Positions 17,503 to 26,441 of a stretch of DNA of 64,000 nucleotides are shown here, one piece after another. The translations under genes were made by a program, and so were the position numbers. Source of the stretch: Pararhizobium sp. IMCC21322 (lineage in GTDB: Bacteria; Pseudomonadota; Alphaproteobacteria; Rhizobiales; GCA-2746425); NCBI RefSeq assembly GCF_030758295.1, contig NZ_CP132335.1, positions 62,001-126,000 of the forward strand. Direction: 5' to 3'. The notes below the pieces were generated by a model. It did no database searches and had not been told where the DNA came from. It saw only the letters and a program-made list of their open reading frames with translations. Position 1 is the first letter of the stretch. Each line of letters opens with the position of its first letter.

Positions 17503-18429
17503 TTAGGCAACCCTGCGTATCAGACCTTCCTGAGCAACAGATGCAATCAGGTCTCCACCTTTGCTGTAGAAGGTTCCACGGCAGAATCCTCGTGCATTGG
17601 AGGAGCTTGGACTGTCTTGAACGTAGAGCATCCAGTCATGCGCCTCAAAAGGGCGATGGAACCACATGGCATGGTCCAGGCTGGCCATTTGCAACCGACC
17701 GGCAAACATATTCAGGCCATGGGCAAACAGGGATGTGTCCAGCAATGTCATGTCAGACATATAGGCCAGGGCACATTTCTGCAGCGCCGGGTCATCCGGC
17801 ATTGGGCTGCTGCTGCGCACCCATATCTGCTGCCGGGGTGGCAGTTTTTCACGGCTCACATAATGGGTCAGATCAATCGGTCGAAATTCAATCGGCCGAT
17901 CCCGTTCCCAGTAGCGTTTGACCGGCTCTGGAACATTCGGTCGGCTCAGCATCATGGCCTTCATCTCGGCTTCACCCGGCAGCGTCTCTGGCCCGGGAAC
18001 AGTGTCCATATCGATATCTATCTGATGCTCCAGCCCTTCTTCAGCGATCTGAAAGGAGGCGGACATTATAAAAATTTCCTTGCCATGCTGAAAAGCAACC
18101 ACACGCCGTGTGCAAAAACTTTTCCCATCACGCACCCGCTCAACCTCGTAGAAGATGGGGATGGTGGGGTCACCCGGACGCAGGAAATAGCCGTGCAGTG
18201 AATGCAATTGTCGGCCCGTAACGGTCCGTGAGGCCGCCACCAGCGCCTGACCGATCACCTGTCCGCCATAAACCCGTTGCCAGCCATCCTTCGGGCTTTG
18301 CCCGCGATAGCGATCCGCCTCAATCTGCTCCAGATCAAGGATCGACATCATACGGTCAACAGCAGAGCCGTTTGTGCCATGCGTGTCTGACTTGCCGGTC
18401 ATGCGTTCGTCCGATTCAGGTCCACTCAT
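17503..18429 (-). CDS. tesB: Acyl-CoA thioesterase II
   Basis: The protein of about 308 residues has a double hotdog fold typical of TesB: the first half contains RVYGGQVIGQALVAA, LHSLHGYFLRPGDP and VERVRDGKSFCTRRV; the second contains WVRSSSPMPDD, ALAYMSDMTLLDT, ASLDHAMWFHRPFEAHDW and SSNARGFCRGTFYSKGG. It hydrolyses medium- and long-chain acyl-CoA to free acid and CoA. The ATG at 18429 (GGAG upstream) gives a normal length; an in-frame extension to 18549 is not family-like. It is divergent from ubiH. Confidence 0.92.
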   Translation of the reverse strand: MSGPESDERMTGKSDTHGTNGSAVDRMMSILDLEQIEADRYRGQSPKDGWQRVYGGQVIGQALVAASRTVTGRQLHSLHGYFLRPGDPTIPIFYEVERVRDGKSFCTRRVVAFQHGKEIFIMSASFQIAEEGLEHQIDIDMDTVPGPETLPGEAEMKAMMLSRPNVPEPVKRYWERDRPIEFRPIDLTHYVSREKLPPRQQIWVRSSSPMPDDPALQKCALAYMSDMTLLDTSLFAHGLNMFAGRLQMASLDHAMWFHRPFEAHDWMLYVQDSPSSSNARGFCRGTFYSKGGDLIASVAQEGLIRRVA

Positions 18430-18576
18430 ACAACGCTCCATTCGCAATTCTGAGTGCACATGTAACAACTGCCCGGCACCACGCCAATCCACCAAAGGAA
18501 AATCTGTGCCCTGCGTTGAAAGCCGTGCTAGAAAACCCATCTCTAGCAAGAGAATTATACAACGCGGAACTGCAAC

Positions 18577-19875
18577 ATGGCCCAGACAAAATCTGCTGAT
18601 CTAACCGAAGAACAACTACAAAAACCCTTCGATGTAGTCATTGCGGGCGCCGGATATGCTGGCCTTGCCATGGCGCTGGCCCTGAAGACCTCCGTGCCGG
18701 AATTCAACGTTGCAATTGTTGACCCACGTGACCCGCGCCAGGCATCGAAGGACCAGCGCTCATCGGCCATAGCCGCTTCGGGCAGAAACCTGTTTCAGGC
18801 CCTTGGTATTTGGGATGAGATGCTTGCCTCCGCACAACCCGTCAACGAAATGATTGTGACTGACAGCGAAACGGGTGATGCCGTAAGGCCGGTCTTCCTG
18901 ACCTTTGAAGGCCCTGATGATAGCGACGCCGCGAATAGTGAAGCGCCCGATGCAGCCGCGCCCTTCGCCCATATGGTGCCAAACCAGACAATGGTGCGCG
19001 CTTTGGCCAAAGCCGGCGCGCAGCACGGGCTGCATTTCCTGGCCCCTGATCGCGTGACCCATTTCAGCGAGACCGGCCCCTTTCAACAGTTGACGCTCGA
19101 CAGTGGCAAGACCATCAAAACCCGGCTTTTGATCGCTGCCGATGGCGTGCGCTCTGCCCTGCGCGAACTCTCAGGCATCAAAACCGTCGGCTGGCAATAT
19201 GGTCAAAGCGCCATTGTCTGCACCATTGGCCATACAGAACCGCATAATGGCCGGGCATGGGAGCATTTTCTGCCCGCCGGGCCTTTCGCCATCCTGCCAT
19301 TGCCGTCAGACGGAGAGCAGCATCGCTCCTCACTGGTGTGGACGGAAGCCAACACGGACGCACAGCGCCTGGTAAAGGGAGACGAATTCACCTTCCGCAT
19401 GGAGCTGGAGCGCCGCATTGGCCATGAGCTTGGCACTCTGTCGGTCCTCAGCCCGCGGCAATGCTTTCCATTGGGTCTGATGGTCGCCCGCGATTTTGTA
19501 AGACCACGTTTTGCCCTGCTGGGAGATGCCGCCCATGGCATCCATCCCATTGCCGGTCAGGGACTTAACCTTGGCCTGCGTGATGTCGCTGCCCTGTCAG
19601 AGACAATTGTCGACGCTGCCCGGCTGGGTCTGGACTTCGGCGCAGAAGATGTCCTGAAAACCTATGAACGCTGGCGCCGTGCCGATACGGTGCAAATGGC
19701 CGCCACCACCGACATTCTCAACCGCCTTTTCTCCAACAATCTGGCGCCGATACGTCTGGCACGCACCATCGGCCTTGGCCTGGTGGATCGCATGCCCGGC
19801 CTCAAAAAACGCTTCATCGGTGAGGCCGCAGGATTTTCTTCACAGCCCAAACTTCTGCGCGGTGAGCTGATCTAG
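18577..19875 (+). CDS. UbiH/UbiF/COQ6-family ubiquinone biosynthesis hydroxylase
   Basis: A 432-residue FAD monooxygenase with VVIAGAGYAGLAMALAL at the N-terminus, the middle motif LLIAADGVRSALREL, and the UbiH-family C-terminal signature FALLGDAAHGIHPIAGQGLN. It hydroxylates the benzoquinone ring during ubiquinone synthesis; which ring position cannot be read from sequence, because alphaproteobacterial UbiH, UbiF and UbiL homologues overlap in specificity. Its neighbours (tesB, glnK-amtB) match the usual Rhizobiales order. Confidence 0.9.
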   Translation: MAQTKSADLTEEQLQKPFDVVIAGAGYAGLAMALALKTSVPEFNVAIVDPRDPRQASKDQRSSAIAASGRNLFQALGIWDEMLASAQPVNEMIVTDSETGDAVRPVFLTFEGPDDSDAANSEAPDAAAPFAHMVPNQTMVRALAKAGAQHGLHFLAPDRVTHFSETGPFQQLTLDSGKTIKTRLLIAADGVRSALRELSGIKTVGWQYGQSAIVCTIGHTEPHNGRAWEHFLPAGPFAILPLPSDGEQHRSSLVWTEANTDAQRLVKGDEFTFRMELERRIGHELGTLSVLSPRQCFPLGLMVARDFVRPRFALLGDAAHGIHPIAGQGLNLGLRDVAALSETIVDAARLGLDFGAEDVLKTYERWRRADTVQMAATTDILNRLFSNNLAPIRLARTIGLGLVDRMPGLKKRFIGEAAGFSSQPKLLRGELI

Positions 19876-19879
19876 ACCT

Positions 19880-20388
19880 GTGACGCACCGCCTCGCTGCC
19901 TATAATTTTGGTATTTTCACGCAGCGGGCAGAACATTCTGCCAATGAAGGCTGGCGTCAGCGCCACGATCCTCTCATGGAACTGGTCGAAACAGCCCCCG
20001 GCTTCATTGCCCGCTCCGGTTACGAGGGCGAGCCGGGCCCCAAAAGCTGGGGCAAGCAGAGTGTTCCACGCTTTACCAAGTAGGCGGTGATGGTTGGTCA
20101 CCAGCCACACTGTCTTTGTGGAAAAACCCGCAATCCCTTTTCAACTTCACCTATAAAGGTCTCCACCGCGAAGCGTTTGCGCTCGGCAAAACCTGGTTCA
20201 AACGCGGTGAATGGCCACCCTATGTCCTGTGGTGGGTCCAAAGCGACCACACACCAGAATGGACCGAAGGCGTCAAAAAGTTCGAGCACCTCCACGACCA
20301 CGGCCCGACCCCAAATGCCTTCAATTTCAAACAGGCGTTTGATGCGCAGGGGCAACCAGCATCATTGCGGCAATCTGAACAAGAGTAG
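19880..20388 (+). pseudogene. DUF3291 protein, interrupted by a single-base frameshift
   Basis: The first part (GTG 19880, LAAYNFGIF ... SVPRFTK then a stop at 20081-20083) and the second (VGGDGWSPATLSLW ... YVLWWVQSDHTPEW ... HGPTPNAFNF) together make one DUF3291 protein of about 170 residues, but they lie in different frames. Adding one T to the TTT run at 20072-20074 would restore PRFYQVGGDGW and remove the stop. The gene is therefore either freshly broken or affected by a sequencing error. It starts 5 bases after ubiH. The function of DUF3291 is unknown. Confidence 0.85.
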
Positions 20389-20670
20389 TAGAGCAGTTCA
20401 CTTGGATCAGCTTGGATTATAGAGTTTTAACTCTTTATTTCAGTCATATCCCGGCTCCATATTCTGTTAACCAAGAACCTGAACAGCCAAACACAGCATG
20501 GTTATCCTTCTTTCCAAGTTTGAACATATGAAATATTTCGAGAATATTTCTTAAAATTAGTTTTGAATTCAGCTAATTAACAATTTCAATGATCTATAAA
20601 TACTGAAAACAAAATTGGACTGTTTGCCTCTGGCATGCCAACATAATATTGTTATTGGCGGTAACCAGAC
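20389..20670. other. AT-rich intergenic region upstream of the subtilase module
   Basis: This stretch is markedly richer in A and T than the rest of the window, with runs such as TTTCTTAAAATTAG and CTATAAATACTGAAAAC. I see no gene, tRNA or clear terminator in it. TATAAA at 20595 and CATAAT at 20642 are possible -10 elements, but neither has a well-spaced -35. The composition suggests imported DNA carrying the promoter of the protease gene. Confidence 0.6.
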
Positions 20671-22800
20671 ATGATAATTAGTAACAAGACAGATTCCGAA
20701 AAGCGGTCAAGAGCACTTCATCTTCTTGAAGATGTACTGATTACTTTTGGCGCATCCGAAAGCACCGAGCTTTTCAGCGATACACCCATACGCATGTCGG
20801 TCTGGCTGGAATTTGCTGCCAATCCTGATTTTCGCCACCGATTACTCATCGAATTGAACAACCGGGTACGTGCGGAACAGGCAATTGCAGATTTGCGCAA
20901 GGCATATCGAGCCTATGATGAAGATAGTTCTCCACCTCTTATCGCTTTCGGAAACATCGTTCTGACGTCTGCCAATATGGATGACATGATTGCTGCGATT
21001 CTGCCGCAGACCTACTGGTTTCGAAAACTCGATCCAAAGAAGATAACCAAATGGAGAAAATCTCTTACGCAAGCCTCCAAAAGCACCAATCTTGCACGAT
21101 TGCGCAAGATTTTGGCCGAGTCCGAATTGCTCTCACTTTGGAGGTTCCTCGCGGCCTGGATCGCGATCCGAAACGCAGAAGAGATCAGCGAAGGCGTGCA
21201 GGACCAACGCTGGGACAGCATCATCAAGACATGCACCAGTCTTTTGAACGTGACTTCGAACGAGTTGATCCTCAATGCAAATGGCGCATCCCCAGACATT
21301 GACGAGAAAACGGACCTCGCTCGCGAGACTCACAGCGATGTGAGAGAGTTTCTGAGATCAATGCTGGAGGTTCATGGCGCAATGATCGACCGACTTGTTG
21401 CACTGCAGGCAGGTTCAGGTGCCGTGTCCACTGCTCCGATCTGGTCCATTGATCTAAACCGTCCGGCAGAGCTTGCAACCTCTCACTCTCGTCGAACGAT
21501 TAAAGTCGATGCGGCGGAAAATGTCTTCGGAGTTTCCTCACGAGCCATCCGTTGGGCAATCATCGATTCAGGGATTGACGCGCGCCATCCAGCCTTTGCA
21601 AAGGCTAATGTCGCTGCATCGAAACCGTGGATGGACCGCAGCCGGATTGTCGCCTCTTACGATTTCCTGCGTCTCTTGCGTTTGTTTGAAAACAGATACG
21701 ACAAGCTGTTGCCGAAAAAACAGACAGACGCAGCTCGAGCGTTGGTTGACCCCACAAACCCGGATGCTCCGGACAGTCTTGAAGAGGCCGTTCTGACCAT
21801 GCTGCATGTCCTGAACTATCGCGATAGCGAACATGTGTCGGCAAGTGGACTGGCCGAACGGCTTGGGGACAGTCAAACGATGGCGCGCGCGAAAGAATAT
21901 GTGGAAGATGTCAAACGCCGAATTACCGAGGGGCAAATTCTGGATTGGCCCCTGCTGGAGCCTATCCTTCGGATACCCCATAGTAACGATCACTATTATT
22001 CTCCCGGAAACGGCCACGGCACTCATGTCGCCGGCATTTTGGGCGGTCAACTCTCCAAAGGAGAATTGCGCGGTGAAGGGCCCGATTACGACCTGAAAGG
22101 CATGTGCCCCGATATCGGTTTATACGATCTGAGGGTCTGTGACGAAAACGGTCAAAGCGACGAGTTTCTCGTCATGGCCGCACTTCAACTCGTGGCCTAC
22201 CTTAACCGGACCCGGGAACGCCAGATTATCCATGGCGCTAACCTCAGCCTGCAGATACAGCACCAGGTGCGCAACTATGGCTGTGGACAGACACCCGTAT
22301 GCAAAGAGGCAAATCGCCTGGTCGACAGTGGCGTTTGCGTCGTTGCAGCAGCAGGCAATCGTGGCTTCAACACAATTCGAACCGAGAATTCTCTTGTCGA
22401 CAGCTTCGCCTGGAGTTCGATTATGGATCCAGGTAATGCGGAGAAGGTGATTACGGTTGGTTCAACCCACAGAGCCAGCCCTCACACCTATGGAGTTAGC
22501 TATTTTTCGAGCAGAGGCCCAACAGCTGACGGACGCAGAAAACCGGACCTGATCGCGCCAGGTGAGAAGATCCTTGCGCCCGGACTGAAAGGGACACTCA
22601 AAGTGGACACAGGAACCAGCATGTCTGCGCCACATGTGAGCGGGGCCGCCGCGCTGCTGATGTCGCGCCACCCTGAACTGATCGGTAGCCCTGATTGGAT
22701 CAAGGAAGTCCTTTGCAAGACGGCTACAGATCTTGGTCGAGGGCACGAATTTCAAGGTGCAGGACTTGTCGATATTCTGCGCGCTCTGGAATCCATTTAA
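20671..22800 (+). CDS. Cytoplasmic S8 subtilase with long N-terminal domain
   Basis: The 709-residue protein has the complete subtilisin triad: Asp299 in AIIDSGID, His449 in GNGHGTHVAG and Ser650 in GTSMSAPHVSGAAALL, plus the oxyanion Asn in AAAGNRG. Residues 1-270 form an unrecognised, mainly helical domain and there is no signal peptide, so it should act inside the cell. The Asp-His spacing is 150 residues, against about 32 in subtilisin, so a large insert sits in the catalytic domain (about 310-430). It is followed after 12 bases by a ComEC-type MBL hydrolase with a strong ribosome site, forming a two-gene operon in a foreign-looking patch. Target and trigger are unknown. Confidence 0.9.
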   Translation: MIISNKTDSEKRSRALHLLEDVLITFGASESTELFSDTPIRMSVWLEFAANPDFRHRLLIELNNRVRAEQAIADLRKAYRAYDEDSSPPLIAFGNIVLTSANMDDMIAAILPQTYWFRKLDPKKITKWRKSLTQASKSTNLARLRKILAESELLSLWRFLAAWIAIRNAEEISEGVQDQRWDSIIKTCTSLLNVTSNELILNANGASPDIDEKTDLARETHSDVREFLRSMLEVHGAMIDRLVALQAGSGAVSTAPIWSIDLNRPAELATSHSRRTIKVDAAENVFGVSSRAIRWAIIDSGIDARHPAFAKANVAASKPWMDRSRIVASYDFLRLLRLFENRYDKLLPKKQTDAARALVDPTNPDAPDSLEEAVLTMLHVLNYRDSEHVSASGLAERLGDSQTMARAKEYVEDVKRRITEGQILDWPLLEPILRIPHSNDHYYSPGNGHGTHVAGILGGQLSKGELRGEGPDYDLKGMCPDIGLYDLRVCDENGQSDEFLVMAALQLVAYLNRTRERQIIHGANLSLQIQHQVRNYGCGQTPVCKEANRLVDSGVCVVAAAGNRGFNTIRTENSLVDSFAWSSIMDPGNAEKVITVGSTHRASPHTYGVSYFSSRGPTADGRRKPDLIAPGEKILAPGLKGTLKVDTGTSMSAPHVSGAAALLMSRHPELIGSPDWIKEVLCKTATDLGRGHEFQGAGLVDILRALESI

Positions 22801-22812
22801 TAGGAGGAAACA

Positions 22813-23940
22813 GTGTTTCGGATAGATGTTCTCGGCTCCCGGCATGGGGATTGCCTGATTATTCATTATGGCACCTCGATCCCACCTAAACGTATTCTCG
22901 TCGATGGCGGCCCGCACAAAGTATACCGTCCTTTTTTGCGGCCACATCTGCGCAATTTGAAGGAGACCGAAGGCCTCAACAAGCCCGTCGAGTTTGAACT
23001 CGCCATGGTCAGCCATATCGATCAGGATCACATCATTGGTCTTATCGAATTAACTGACGAGATGATCGAAGAAGAGGACAGTACCCGCGATCCGGCACGG
23101 ATAAAGCGCTTCTGGCACAATAGCTTCAGCGACCTGACGGGGGGCACTTCGCCGGCGGCCCTGACCGCAACGGTCGATGCCATAGTCGCCTCGGCCAATG
23201 TTGCGGGAACACCACCTTTTCAGGAACTGGCCAATAGCGATGGGCGGGCCACCGAAATCCTCGCCAGCGTAAACCAGGGACGCAAATTACGGGATAACCT
23301 CATAAGACTCGGGCTCGATGGAAACCGCCCTTTCAATAATGCGCTGGTCCTCTCGGGGAAATCCGCAGAGCTTCCCGGCAACATGAATCTAACCGTGATA
23401 GGTCCGGACAAGGAGCGGCTTGAAAAGCTCCAGAAAGAATGGAATCCGGCGCTCGATCCATCCGAAATTGCGGCAATCACAGATAATAGCGTCTCGAATC
23501 TGGCCTCAATTGTTGTACTCGCCGAGCATGACGGGAAGAAACTCCTTCTGACGGGTGACGCGCGCGGTGATGATATTGTGGAGTGGCTGGAAGAGCTTGG
23601 CCTCAAGGAGAAGAATAAGCCATTTCCGGTAGACGCACTCAAGGTTCCCCATCACGGCAGTAATAACAATGTTGACCCAGCGTATTTTAGAGCGGTCCCC
23701 GCCAAGACTTACATCTATTGCGGTGACGGAGGCCACGACAACCCCGAGCCCGAAACGCTGAAGATGATGCGCGAGGCGCGCCAGGGCGATAATTATCGTG
23801 TCATTCTGTCAAGCTTTGTCGAGATGGAACACAGCGCGAAACAACCAGAATTCGAAGCAGAACTCAAAAAACTTGCATCAGCAGGAATTGAGGTCGACGC
23901 TCGGGATCCTGATGATCTGTTCATTTCCGTAGACATGTGA
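22813..23940 (+). CDS. ComEC-type MBL-fold hydrolase, partner of the subtilase
   Basis: The 375-residue protein is a metallo-beta-lactamase-fold enzyme of the type found at the end of ComEC/Rec2. Motifs are DCLIIHYG and ILVDGG, VSHIDQDHIIGL (HxDxDH metal site), LLLTGDARGDD, and LKVPHHGSNNN. It has no membrane segment and no signal peptide, so it is a stand-alone soluble enzyme. Related domains act on nucleic acids or phosphodiesters; the substrate here is unknown. The GTG start has a near-perfect TAGGAGG site. It is almost certainly co-transcribed with the protease and absent from the core-gene neighbourhood. Confidence 0.88.
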   Translation: MFRIDVLGSRHGDCLIIHYGTSIPPKRILVDGGPHKVYRPFLRPHLRNLKETEGLNKPVEFELAMVSHIDQDHIIGLIELTDEMIEEEDSTRDPARIKRFWHNSFSDLTGGTSPAALTATVDAIVASANVAGTPPFQELANSDGRATEILASVNQGRKLRDNLIRLGLDGNRPFNNALVLSGKSAELPGNMNLTVIGPDKERLEKLQKEWNPALDPSEIAAITDNSVSNLASIVVLAEHDGKKLLLTGDARGDDIVEWLEELGLKEKNKPFPVDALKVPHHGSNNNVDPAYFRAVPAKTYIYCGDGGHDNPEPETLKMMREARQGDNYRVILSSFVEMEHSAKQPEFEAELKKLASAGIEVDARDPDDLFISVDM

Positions 23941-24114
23941 GTGCAATCCAGCGCGGGGCGTGGATAGCGCGTTTGAAATTCCCACCAATTCTCACAGTTT
24001 TCTACGCGGCACCGCCAGAAATTTGGGCCAAAACCATCCTCGCGGTTGAAGCTTTCTTAACACGCACATATCTAGGGATTGTGAGCTTTCTGAACGTGCA
24101 AACCGGAGACAGTT

Positions 24115-24585
24115 TTGTCCCTTTACAGACCACAAGTCGTCGCTTGCGAATTACCTGCCAACAGTCATCTGCATGGCCGTGTTTTACCGCCGGATTTTCT
24201 GGATTGTTATTCGGTTTGCTCTGATGCCACACCGCGCCGAGCCGCCGAAATTATCACCGATTTTCCGGGGTGGGCGCGTTTTCTTCTGCTCATCCGCCGC
24301 GTGGTCACTGTGCCATTCGGCCTGTCAAATGATGGTCCCGAGGCGCCCGACAAGCTTGGTCCGTTTCCGGTTGAGCTGGAAACCAACTCCGAAATCATTG
24401 CCGGTTTCAACGACAGACATCTGGATTTCCGCGTTTCAGTCGTCTCGCAAAATGATCGGGTATCGCTGGCCACATGGGTTCATCCGCACAATTTTGGCGG
24501 CCGCCTTTATCTGAAAGCCATTTTGCCGTTTCACATTCTCATCGCCCGAAATGCCCTGCGCAGAGTTGCCGCTCAGCAGCGCTAA
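24115..24585 (+). CDS. DUF2867 domain protein
   Basis: The 156-residue protein fits DUF2867: an N-terminal acidic segment (LPPDFLDCYSV), then FPGWARFLLLIRRVVTVPFGL, and a C-terminal LATWVHPHNFGGRLYLKAIL before a final hydrophobic stretch. The function of the family is not known; polyketide-cyclase-like folds have been suggested for relatives. The start chosen is TTG at 24115 with CCGGAGAC upstream, and is uncertain. It lies between the subtilase/MBL module and a convergent alpha/beta hydrolase, so it probably marks the right edge of the inserted segment. Confidence 0.65.
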   Translation: MSLYRPQVVACELPANSHLHGRVLPPDFLDCYSVCSDATPRRAAEIITDFPGWARFLLLIRRVVTVPFGLSNDGPEAPDKLGPFPVELETNSEIIAGFNDRHLDFRVSVVSQNDRVSLATWVHPHNFGGRLYLKAILPFHILIARNALRRVAAQQR

Positions 24586-24767
24586 ATTGAGAACCCGATT
24601 GGGACGATTGAGATAAACAAGAAACGTTCAATTTGCTGATGCAAGAATGGCTCGTTGAACAAAGTGAGCGTTGCAGATCCAGTGAGTAGATCGCTTGATG
24701 GAATCAATCAGTTTCAAGCCGCGCGAATTCAGAAAAAGGGTTTGTATTCGGTCAAGGGCAGCACCCT

Positions 24768-25745
24768 TTAGCCAGTTGCAACGCTGCCTGAAACTTCGGC
24801 ATTGTCACTGACAAAGCCGGTCGCCGCACGAATGGTCGCGGCGGCATAAAGAATGCGTCGGTGACCCAGCCCCGGCAAAGGCAACAATGAGACATTATCG
24901 TTTGTTTTCGCCATGAATTCTGCACCTGAAAACGGTACTTCCTTATCATCCGGCGCATGCAACAGCAGGGTTGGCACAGCGGCTTGCTGCAACATGTTCG
25001 CGCTCTCAAATTCGGCAAGCGAGCGGCCGGCCAAAGGTCTCACAAGGCCGTCAAACAGCTTCTGGGTGCGTTCGTTGAGACCGATAGCCTGCCCAAACCC
25101 GTGAAAAATCCATTGCATCGAATGGGGGGATGCAATGAGGACAAGCCGCTCCAATGGCACTTTTGCGAATGAGGGAATAAAACCTGAGGCTAGGACGCAG
25201 GCCACCGCACTGCCAAATGAGTGGGAAATGATGCCGTGCCAGGGTCCGGTATGCTGATGCAATTCGCTCAGGGCATTAACAGCTTTCGGCAAATGCAACT
25301 GGCGCGCAGAAGACGCGCCATGGGCGGGCAAGTCCACCGCCAGTACACGAAAATTCTTCGCCAGCAGCGGGCCGGCAAAACCCAGCATGAAAGCCGATTT
25401 TCCTGTCCAGCCATGGAGCAGAACCACCGTTTTGGTATCCGCTGTCACTGTCTTGGGTTCGAACACATAATAGCGAAGTGTCTCATCCTTCGGCGCGTCA
25501 TGCGTTTGATCATGTCCCGCATCATCGAAATACGGCCCCTTGCGATAGGCCACATCCATCGCCTGCGCAGCAGACAGCCGTTGCACTGCCCGCTGCGTCA
25601 TGGCCGCTTCCTTTTGTGACAGGGAACGGTTTTGGGGCGGCGTGCAAAACAGTTTGAAGGTTGTTGTCGCAGTCAGCGTTGGTGCCAGAATATTCCCGAT
25701 CCGGACAGCAATCCGAAGCGCTTTCAGGCCAAGGGACTTCACCAT
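24768..25745 (-). CDS. Alpha/beta hydrolase
   Basis: The 325-residue serine hydrolase shows the oxyanion motif LLHGWTG, the nucleophile elbow ISHSFGSA, the acid in APDDKEVPF and the catalytic His in GLGHRRIL. The N-terminus has a hydrophobic, basic stretch (LRIAVRIGNILAPTLTATTTF) that could be a membrane anchor. The substrate is unknown. It is divergent from a MarR regulator, and the gap contains the perfect palindrome GTTCAATATTGAAC, so the pair probably forms a regulator-target unit. Confidence 0.85.
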   Translation of the reverse strand: MVKSLGLKALRIAVRIGNILAPTLTATTTFKLFCTPPQNRSLSQKEAAMTQRAVQRLSAAQAMDVAYRKGPYFDDAGHDQTHDAPKDETLRYYVFEPKTVTADTKTVVLLHGWTGKSAFMLGFAGPLLAKNFRVLAVDLPAHGASSARQLHLPKAVNALSELHQHTGPWHGIISHSFGSAVACVLASGFIPSFAKVPLERLVLIASPHSMQWIFHGFGQAIGLNERTQKLFDGLVRPLAGRSLAEFESANMLQQAAVPTLLLHAPDDKEVPFSGAEFMAKTNDNVSLLPLPGLGHRRILYAAATIRAATGFVSDNAEVSGSVATG

Positions 25746-25788
25746 GTGTCACATTCCTGCTTAAACAAACTCGGAAGGCATAGATAAT

Positions 25789-25802
25789 GTTCAATATTGA
25801 AC
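25789..25802. promoter_or_regulatory. Palindromic operator candidate between hydrolase and marR
   Basis: GTTCAATATTGAAC is a perfect 14-base palindrome placed 44 bases upstream of the hydrolase start and 80 bases upstream of the MarR start. MarR proteins commonly bind AT-rich palindromes of this kind. No experimental support is available. Confidence 0.55.
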
Positions 25803-25882
25803 AAAGTCAAGCCACCCCAAAGAGTTTATGCGGTTGATGCAATCAATTTGGCATAGGATTGTGGACTTATCTGGGAGAGATT

Positions 25883-26359
25883 ATGGAACAGGACAGCCAG
25901 GACGCGGAATTGGTCTGGAACCATCCACGCTTTCAAAACTGGATCGAAGTGCCGAAAGCCTATCAAATAGCACGGCGACTTCTATCGGAGGGTCTGGCCA
26001 CCATTGATCTGGATTTGCCGCGTTATGACGTATTGGCTACCATTCTGCGATTTCCCGGTCTGACCCAGCAGGAATTGGCTGACAAATTGCTGGTCGGTCG
26101 ATCAAACCTGTCCATGCTGCTCCCCGACATGGAAAAGAAGAAATTTCTGGAGCGCCGCGAAGATGAGGCGGACCGACGCCTGAAACGTCTCTTTCTCACA
26201 GAGGCTGGCGAGGAACTGGCACGGTCGGGACTTCGGGTTCACGTCAAGCTGGTCGACCATATGATGGCGCCTTCCAGCGAGGAAGAATGCAAAGCGTTGG
26301 GCGACCAGATGCGGAAAATCCGCAAACACATGCTGGACTCACCATCACCGGACTGGTGA
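25883..26359 (+). CDS. MarR-family regulator
   Basis: The 158-residue protein has the MarR core: LPRYDVLATILRFPGLTQQE, the recognition helix region RSNLSMLLPDMEKKKFLERR and the wing EDEADRRLKRLFLTEAGEEL. The start ATG 25883 has GGAGAGATT upstream. Its likely target is the divergent alpha/beta hydrolase gene, and it should also control itself through the palindrome at 25789-25802. The effector is unknown. Confidence 0.85.
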   Translation: MEQDSQDAELVWNHPRFQNWIEVPKAYQIARRLLSEGLATIDLDLPRYDVLATILRFPGLTQQELADKLLVGRSNLSMLLPDMEKKKFLERREDEADRRLKRLFLTEAGEELARSGLRVHVKLVDHMMAPSSEEECKALGDQMRKIRKHMLDSPSPDW

Positions 26360-26441
26360 AAGCGCTTCACGCCTCACCAACAACAGGCTGCTCTGGAATG
26401 ATCGCGCCGCCACCACGGTGGTAACGGCGCATTCCGGCCTC

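Noticed and set aside
20563-20600. Promoter TTGAAT...TATAAA for the subtilase gene
   Set aside because: The spacing between the two elements is 26 bases, too long for a sigma-70 promoter, and the AT-rich region offers many equally weak alternatives.
23937-24224. 95-residue frame after the MBL gene
   Set aside because: The start overlaps the MBL stop, but the product shows no domain and overlaps the DUF2867 gene in another frame; it could be a third module gene but I see no support.
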